The notes beneath the pieces were generated by a model that had not been told where the DNA came from, did not search any database, and worked only from the letters and a program-made list of their open reading frames with translations. From NCBI GenBank assembly GCA_963847715.1, contig CAWKAZ010000015.1:1-64000 (forward strand): a DNA stretch of 64,000 bases. Direction: 5' to 3'. Below, one piece after another: positions 58,955-64,000 of the stretch. A program made the position numbers and the translations under genes. Numbering within the stretch: the first letter of the stretch is position 1; the number at the start of each line of letters is the position of its first letter. Source of the DNA: Acidiflorens sp963847715 (GTDB lineage: Bacteria > Acidobacteriota > Terriglobia > Terriglobales > Acidobacteriaceae).

Positions 58955-60556
58955 TTAACTTGTCTTGCGGCCTTCGAGTGCGGCCTGCACCTTGCTGTGT
59001 TTCCGGCTATACGTGAAGTACACAACCATTCCGATGGCCAGCCAGATAACCAATCGAGCCCAGTTGATCCATCCAAGTTTTAGCATCATGTAGCCGTTAA
59101 ATATAATGCCCATAACCGGGACAAACGGCACCCATGGAGTTCGGAAAGGCCGCGCCTGGCCTGGGTTCGTGCGGCGTAGGGTCATAACAGCAATGCAAAC
59201 GATGACGAATGCCAGCAGCGTCCCGATGTTGACCATTCTTCCGATATCATCGATCGGCGTCAGGCTCCCCACGATGGCGGCAAGGAGGCCGACGAGAATC
59301 GTGTTCTTGTACGGCGTCCGGAAGCGTGGATGAACGTCCGCGAAGAACTTCTTGGGCAGGAGCCCATCGTTGGCCATCGAATACAACACGCGAGTTTGCC
59401 CTAAGAGCATGACCAGCATCACGCTGGTCAACCCGGCCAGCGCGCCCAACGTAATGATGTGGGAAGCGCCGGTCAGCCCGCGGTCCATGAAGGCCCGCGC
59501 AATGGGCGCTTCGATGTTCACGTCGCGCCACGGCACCATCCCCGTCAGCACTGCCGCCACTAGAATGTACAAAGCTGTACAGACCAGCAGCGACGCGATA
59601 ATGCCAATGGGAAGATCCCGCTGCGGATTCTTCGCCTCCTGTGCCGTGGTTGAAACCGCATCGAAGCCGATGTAAGCAAAAAATATGTAAGCAGCTCCGG
59701 CCCCAATTCCGGAGAATCCGTACGGCGCAAAGCTTGACCAGTCCGATCCCCAATTGACCCTGCTGACGTAGTGAAAACCAAGCCCGATGACAAAAAGGAC
59801 AACCCCAACCTTAATGGTGACGATGGTGGCGTTGAAGCGCGCACTCTCTTTGATACCAATCACCAGAATCGCCGTGATCACCAAGGCGATAATGAAGGCC
59901 GGTAGGTTGAAGCCGATTTCGTATCCGAACAAATGCGGCGCACCCAGAAGATCATGAGCTTTCTGCACTAACTCTGGGGACTGTGCCCCCATAATCGCTA
60001 CAGTTTTGTCGAGAAACGCCTGCGTCCCGGGCACCAGCGTGGAATCGGACGCCTGGGCCATTTGGCGTGCGACGATATTCTCAGCAGTATGAAGGCCGGT
60101 CCAGTGGTCATACGCCATCCAGAGCGGCATCTTGATATGAAAGATATTCAGCAGCTCGATGAAGTGGTTTGACCAGCCGGAAGACACCGTGCTCGCGCCC
60201 ATCGCGTACTCGAGCGTGAGATCCCAGCCGATGATCCAGGCAAAAATCTCGCCGAGCGTCGCGTACGCGTAGGTGTAAGCGCTGCCCGCCAGCGGAATCA
60301 TGGCCGCAAATTCCGCGTAACACAGAGCTGCGAAAGCACACCCTAAGCCGGAAAGCACGAACGATAGCATCAGGCCCGGTCCGGCATAGTGTGCCCCCAG
60401 TCCGGAGAGCACGAAGATGCCAGCACCAATCACGGCTCCCACGCCGAGCGCTGTTAACTGAAATACGCCGAGGGTACGTTTGAGGCTATGGCTGCCAGTC
60501 TCTCGCGCCTCTTCCAACAGCAACTCAAGCGGCTTTTTCGCTAAGAGGTCAGTCAT
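58955..60556 (-). CDS. APC-family amino acid permease (CAT/YfnA-like)
   Basis: 533 residues, about 12-14 transmembrane helices. The signature is TLGVFQLTALGVGAVIGAGI, then AALCYAEFAAMIPLAGSAYT and YIFFAYIGFDAVSTTAQEAK with NPQRDLPIGI. The pattern fits the cationic amino acid transporter branch. A loop of about 60 residues between helices 4 and 5 is longer than usual (GLHTAENIVARQMAQASDST). It precedes the NTF2-like gene by 19 bp. Confidence 0.93.
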   Translation of the reverse strand: MTDLLAKKPLELLLEEARETGSHSLKRTLGVFQLTALGVGAVIGAGIFVLSGLGAHYAGPGLMLSFVLSGLGCAFAALCYAEFAAMIPLAGSAYTYAYATLGEIFAWIIGWDLTLEYAMGASTVSSGWSNHFIELLNIFHIKMPLWMAYDHWTGLHTAENIVARQMAQASDSTLVPGTQAFLDKTVAIMGAQSPELVQKAHDLLGAPHLFGYEIGFNLPAFIIALVITAILVIGIKESARFNATIVTIKVGVVLFVIGLGFHYVSRVNWGSDWSSFAPYGFSGIGAGAAYIFFAYIGFDAVSTTAQEAKNPQRDLPIGIIASLLVCTALYILVAAVLTGMVPWRDVNIEAPIARAFMDRGLTGASHIITLGALAGLTSVMLVMLLGQTRVLYSMANDGLLPKKFFADVHPRFRTPYKNTILVGLLAAIVGSLTPIDDIGRMVNIGTLLAFVIVCIAVMTLRRTNPGQARPFRTPWVPFVPVMGIIFNGYMMLKLGWINWARLVIWLAIGMVVYFTYSRKHSKVQAALEGRKTS

Positions 60557-60621
60557 GAATCGCGTTATCTCCTTCAGTGGAACCCAACCGCATATGGCGA
60601 AAACACTCTTATGTATACGCA

Positions 60622-60684
60622 GCGCCTAAAGGCGCATCCATGACGCTGCAGTACGGTATGCCTAAAGGTATACCCTGATACAAA
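60622..60684. repeat. Double-hairpin repeat with CTAAAG loops, copy 2
   Basis: GCGCCTAAAGGCGC (60622-60635), 19 bp, GGTATGCCTAAAGGTATACC (60655-60674) and CTGATACAAA, matching the layout at 46768. The stems differ in sequence but keep pairing, which suggests selection for structure. It fills the gap between two APC permease genes (60557-60702). Confidence 0.72.
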
Positions 60685-60702
60685 GCATCCTCGCGCCGTG
60701 AA

Positions 60703-62256
60703 CTAAACAGTCTCGGTGCGCGGCCGCCAAATGTAGTACACCGGAATACCCAGCAGCACGATGAACAATCCCGGCCACGTGTATTGCGGCTTGTAGCGTA
60801 ACAGCACCACGTCGATAAACAAAGCCATCACGATATAAATGGCGGGCAAAATCGGGTAGCCAACAGCCTTGTACGGACGCTCGGCTTCGGGATGGGTGCG
60901 TCGCAAAACGAATAGCCCGAAAATTGTCAGCACGTAGAACACGAGCACCGCAAAAATGACGTAGTTCAGCAAGTCATTGTAAGTTCCCGAAATGCAAAGG
61001 ATCGCGGTCCACACCATCTGCACCATCAGTGAAACCGCGGGCGTCTTGTAATCAGGATGCAGCTTGGCGACGCTGCGGAAGAACAGGCCGTCCTTAGCCA
61101 TCGCGTAGTAGACGCGGGCACCAGAGAGAATCAGCCCGTTGCAGCAACCGAAGCCGGAAATCATGATGGCGATCGCCATCAGCGCTCCCCCGGAGGAGCC
61201 GAACATCTGGGTCATCACGGCCGTGGCCACGCGATCTTCACTCGCGTATTGAATGCCACGCTCGAAAAGCGTTGCACCGGTTGGATTGCCGACCAGCGGC
61301 AGGGCTCCCAGATAAATGAAGTTGCAGCCTATATAAAGCGCAATCACGACGCCAGTACCGAGCGCAAGCGACAGCGGCAAGTTGCGGCTGGGATTCTTCA
61401 CCTCGCCGGCGGTAAAGGTGACGTTGTTCCAGGCATCGGCCGAAAATAGCGATCCGACTTGTGCGATCGCTAGCGCCGTGAGCGTCGAAACCAGAACTCC
61501 CCCACCGACGTCGTGCAAAGTGCCCAGGCCAGAATTGTTCCAGAAATTCGCGCCGAAATTTGCGGCTACCGCGTGCGCGTTGCGCCCGAGAAATATTCCG
61601 AAGAGGACGAGTCCCAGCAAGGCTGAAACTTTCGCGGTGGTGAAGATGTTTTGGATGATGGCGCCAGTCTTCACGCCGAAGATATTGATGATGGATAGAA
61701 CAATCACTACGAGAATCGCGACAAGGTTTTGCGTGTTCAGACCGACATCCATGCCGCCCAGCGCCACCGGACCTAGGGCAAATGTCGGAACTTTCCATAT
61801 GTGGACAATCCAATGACTGGAGGAAATAGCTGGCCAGAAAATACCCAGAAACTTGCCAAAAGCCACGCCCACAGCGGCAATTGTGCCGGTCTGGATCACG
61901 AGGAATAAGGTCCAGCCATAGAGGAAGCCCCAAAGCGGGCCAAGCGACTCGCGCAGGTAGACGTACTGTCCGCCGGCGCGTGGCATCATGGCGGCCAGTT
62001 CACCATAGGTGAGTGCTCCGACAATTGTGAGAAATCCGGTGACGAGCCACGCTCCGATGAGCAGCGCAGGCGATGAAACTTCACGGGAAATCTCGGCGGA
62101 AACGATAAAGATGCCGGAGCCGATCATCGAGCCCATGACCAGCATGGTCGCGCTCGTCAGCCCGAGGCCTTTGACTAACTCTTTGTCCTGATGGGTATGG
62201 CGTTCCCAATCGCTGGGGATGTTAGTTTGCGCGGGAGGCCGAACGTCAGTACTCAC
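60703..62256 (-). CDS. APC-family amino acid permease
   Basis: 517 residues from the GTG at 62256, chosen because AGGAG lies five to eight bases before it; the longer frame to 62361 runs through an inverted repeat. About 12 helices: LVMGSMIGSGIFIVSAEISR, LTYGELAAMMPRAGGQYVYL, AWNNVTFTAGEVKNPSRNLP (the family's cytoplasmic motif) and ISGFGCCNGLILSGARVYYA. The pattern resembles LAT-type and related exchangers. The substrate is unknown. It is downstream of thiE and separated from the next APC gene by a hairpin repeat. Confidence 0.92.
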   Translation of the reverse strand: MSTDVRPPAQTNIPSDWERHTHQDKELVKGLGLTSATMLVMGSMIGSGIFIVSAEISREVSSPALLIGAWLVTGFLTIVGALTYGELAAMMPRAGGQYVYLRESLGPLWGFLYGWTLFLVIQTGTIAAVGVAFGKFLGIFWPAISSSHWIVHIWKVPTFALGPVALGGMDVGLNTQNLVAILVVIVLSIINIFGVKTGAIIQNIFTTAKVSALLGLVLFGIFLGRNAHAVAANFGANFWNNSGLGTLHDVGGGVLVSTLTALAIAQVGSLFSADAWNNVTFTAGEVKNPSRNLPLSLALGTGVVIALYIGCNFIYLGALPLVGNPTGATLFERGIQYASEDRVATAVMTQMFGSSGGALMAIAIMISGFGCCNGLILSGARVYYAMAKDGLFFRSVAKLHPDYKTPAVSLMVQMVWTAILCISGTYNDLLNYVIFAVLVFYVLTIFGLFVLRRTHPEAERPYKAVGYPILPAIYIVMALFIDVVLLRYKPQYTWPGLFIVLLGIPVYYIWRPRTETV

Positions 62257-62274
62257 GAATCTCCTGGGGAACCA

Positions 62275-62353
62275 TGTGGGGCGGACATTCCTGCCCGCCT
62301 TTGCCTTTTCTTCTTCACAAAAGCGGGCGGGCAAGAATGCCCGCCCCCACACA
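62275..62353. repeat. Imperfect long inverted repeat of GGGCGGGCAT-type sequence
   Basis: The left arm TGTGGGGCGGACATTC..GCCCGCC and the right arm GGCGGGCAAGAAT..CCCCACACA are imperfect reverse complements around a pyrimidine-rich centre. It lies between the thiE stop and the APC permease start, so it may act as a terminator or attenuator, or be a dispersed repeat. Confidence 0.6.
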
Positions 62354-62363
62354 GGCTCCAACT

Positions 62364-62978
62364 TTACCCCAGAATCCGCAAAAATTCTTCTGCTGATTTG
62401 CCCGGATCCCGTATCAAGTCGGATATCACTGCCACGGAATCGGCCCCAGCATCGATGACGGAATGCGCATTGATGCGGGTGATACCGCCGATGGCAACGA
62501 GCGGCTTGCGCGTCAGTTCCCTCGCCCGGCGGACGCCTTCGAGTCCAACCACCGGATCAGGATTCGCCTTGCTGCTGGTGGCAAAGACGGGGCCAATGGC
62601 GAGGTAGTCGGCGGAAGTCTTGTCGGCTTCCGCGAGTTGCTCGGGATTGTGGGTTGAGACTCCGAGCCAGCGGGCGGGCCCAATGATGCGGCGAGCGGAC
62701 TCGGGCGATAGATCATCCTGCCCAACATGCAGTCCGTCGAACTCGGCTGCTACGCACAGGTCGGCGCGGTCGTTCATGATCAGCCTGACACGTGCCCCGA
62801 CGAGTGCTTTCAGTTCACGGGCCTCGTCGAGCATCTGCCGCGCGTTGCCGGATTTGTTGCGGTATTGCAGAAGGGTACAGCCCGCATCGGCGATTTCGAT
62901 GGCAGCGGCGAACAACTGTGGACGATCCGCGACAAGAGACCTATCCAGAATGGGATAAAGACGGGGCAGCGAAATCAT
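62364..62978 (-). CDS. thiE: Thiamine-phosphate synthase
   Basis: 204 residues. LPRLYPILDRSLVADRPQLF, CTLLQYRNKSGNARQMLDEA, VRLIMNDRADLCVAAEFDGL with HVGQDDLSPESARRIIG, LAIGPVFATSSKANPDPVVG and PLVAIGGITRINAHSVIDAG are the ThiE substrate and phosphate motifs. It couples hydroxymethylpyrimidine diphosphate and thiazole phosphate to thiamine phosphate. It is separated from thiG by 27 kb, so thiamine genes are not clustered here. The retropepsin-like/SnoaL gene lies 18 bp upstream in the same direction. Confidence 0.95.
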   Translation of the reverse strand: MISLPRLYPILDRSLVADRPQLFAAAIEIADAGCTLLQYRNKSGNARQMLDEARELKALVGARVRLIMNDRADLCVAAEFDGLHVGQDDLSPESARRIIGPARWLGVSTHNPEQLAEADKTSADYLAIGPVFATSSKANPDPVVGLEGVRRARELTRKPLVAIGGITRINAHSVIDAGADSVAVISDLIRDPGKSAEEFLRILG

Positions 62979-62996
62979 GCTTGTCAGTGTATCGGC

Positions 62997-63884
62997 TCAG
63001 CGTACCGGGCTCGCTGCAGAATCGGGCTCGATCAAAGAATTGTGCATATTGAGGATACGCCAGCGGCCGGCGGCGTCTTTCCGGCACATCGACATTCCGT
63101 GTCCGGAGATATTTTCAACCGGTGTATCGATTTCGTAGTCGTAGGAATACCAGAGCGCGTCGCCGAAACTTTGGACATCGTGTGTCTTCATGTCGTAGCG
63201 GAGTTTGGGAGCAAATTTGAAGTAGCGTTCGTTCAGGTACCGCATGACCTCCTCACGTCCGCGAAATTCGCCGTGCGGAGTATAGAGAACGATCTCGGGA
63301 TCGAAGCAATCGATCATCGCCTTCGCGTCACCCTGATTGAAGGCGACGTTGCACGAAGCCATATCCCGTTCCATTTCCGCAAACACGGCGGCAGAGTCTT
63401 TCGGAGTTCCGGTGGACGCAGGCACAGCAACGCGACGTTTCAGGTCGATGGTCATTCCCATCTTGTCGAGTAAGTCCACGCCCAGAATGCCGTCGATCTG
63501 TCCGCCACAGGCCTGACCGATAGGACTGAGATCAATAGCCGGAAGCTTTAGATTGTGCAGCTGGTGGTTGCCTAATTCGACCTCGGGCAAGAATACTTCC
63601 CGCGCACTCGTGGCGGCGCGCCCGCTCCACGAATTGACGTGGATCGTTCCTGAATCGCCGGAAGTGAAGGACTTCAGATTGAGGATGGTGGTAGCGCCGG
63701 TATCCAGGAGGAACCGCCGATTTACTCCCGCAACCTTCATGGTGACGACCGGCAGAACGTCGCAGCGCTCGATAGGGATTTCGTCTTTGGAGTCGTAGGT
63801 TTGAGCAGGCGCTATGGTGACCGGGCAAGCCACGATCAGCGGGAGAATCACAGCGATCGCGGCAGGCTTCACGGAGGTCCCCAT
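62997..63884 (-). CDS. Exported retropepsin-like aspartyl protease fused to a SnoaL/NTF2-like domain
   Basis: 295 residues with a signal peptide (to about TIAPAQ). Residues about 45-155 form a retropepsin-like domain: VTMKVAGVNRRFLLDTGATT, with Asp61-Thr-Gly, and IDGILGVDLLDKMGMTIDLK. Residues about 165-285 form an NTF2/SnoaL-like domain: CNVAFNQGDAKAMIDCFDPE, YTPHGEFRGREEVMRYLNER, ALWYSYDYEIDTPVENISGH and RWRILNMHNSL. The fusion of these two folds is unusual to me. It might be a binding protein rather than a protease. It starts a leftward run with thiE 18 bp downstream. Confidence 0.82.
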   Translation of the reverse strand: MGTSVKPAAIAVILPLIVACPVTIAPAQTYDSKDEIPIERCDVLPVVTMKVAGVNRRFLLDTGATTILNLKSFTSGDSGTIHVNSWSGRAATSAREVFLPEVELGNHQLHNLKLPAIDLSPIGQACGGQIDGILGVDLLDKMGMTIDLKRRVAVPASTGTPKDSAAVFAEMERDMASCNVAFNQGDAKAMIDCFDPEIVLYTPHGEFRGREEVMRYLNERYFKFAPKLRYDMKTHDVQSFGDALWYSYDYEIDTPVENISGHGMSMCRKDAAGRWRILNMHNSLIEPDSAASPVR

Positions 63885-64000
63885 TCTAGTTGGATCGATT
63901 CTTCGCTCGACGTCCCTACTAGGATGATTGACTCATCGCGCCGATTCTTTCTTTGCCAGAAATCTCTCAATGAATCCTGTATCGAAATTTCCCGCGCGGA
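63885..64000. other. Right-edge sequence without a supported gene
   Basis: An ATG at about 63971 begins a rightward frame of ten codons that runs off the window, without a ribosome-binding site. It is too short to judge. Confidence 0.3.

Overview
The window looks like a chromosomal segment of an Acidobacteriota (Terriglobia/Terriglobales-like) soil bacterium. The inference rests on several lineage-typical families: a very large Oar-like TonB receptor with an N-terminal carboxypeptidase-regulatory domain, two VWFA-related Acidobacterial-type proteins in tandem, CRTAC1/ASPIC proteins paired with TPR proteins, a DUF4230 protein and short hairpin-rich dispersed repeats. No rRNA gene, intact tRNA gene or CRISPR array was seen.

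Layout. 1-2050: a left-edge AhpD-like carboxymuconolactone decarboxylase gene divergent from a TetR gene, with two near-identical 18-bp TetR operators between them, then an orphan AbiEi-type antitoxin gene with a perfect inverted repeat at its start. 2090-31618: a segment bounded by two directly repeated 3' ends of an initiator tRNA-Met gene, with a truncated tyrosine recombinase inside the left copy and an excisionase-like HTH gene inside the right copy. I read it as an integrated, now probably immobile, island. Its cargo is a cyclitol catabolic set: iolB, an APC permease, mocD- and mocE-like oxygenase genes, iolD, iolG, a transaldolase, an IolE/MocC-like isomerase/dehydratase, three further Gfo/Idh dehydrogenases, a DegT/StsC-type aminotransferase, a zinc alcohol dehydrogenase, a large TonB receptor and two paralogous LacI regulators. 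A shared 14-bp site containing AAGCGCTT lies at the TonB-receptor promoter and at the alcohol dehydrogenase operon promoter, which suggests one regulon. The MocD/MocE pair together with inositol enzymes and an aminocyclitol-type aminotransferase suggests use of a methylated or aminated inositol (pinitol- or rhizopine-like).

31674-64000 is mostly core genome. It holds a peroxiredoxin whose active-site codon is an in-frame TGA (candidate selenoprotein), long-chain acyl-CoA synthetase, thiG, small secreted proteins, ftsB-like, phosphoglucomutase, cutA, cystathionine gamma-synthase/lyase, cysteine synthase, VWA proteins, a DUF1015 protein, amidase, GerMN protein, rph, a BtuB-like TonB receptor, a LacD-type aldolase, SDR, two APC permeases, thiE and a retropepsin-like/SnoaL fusion. 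Two genes (about 44740 and 47160) carry single-base frameshifts that could be decay or sequencing error. No iolC kinase, mocF reductase or selenocysteine machinery gene is visible in the window.
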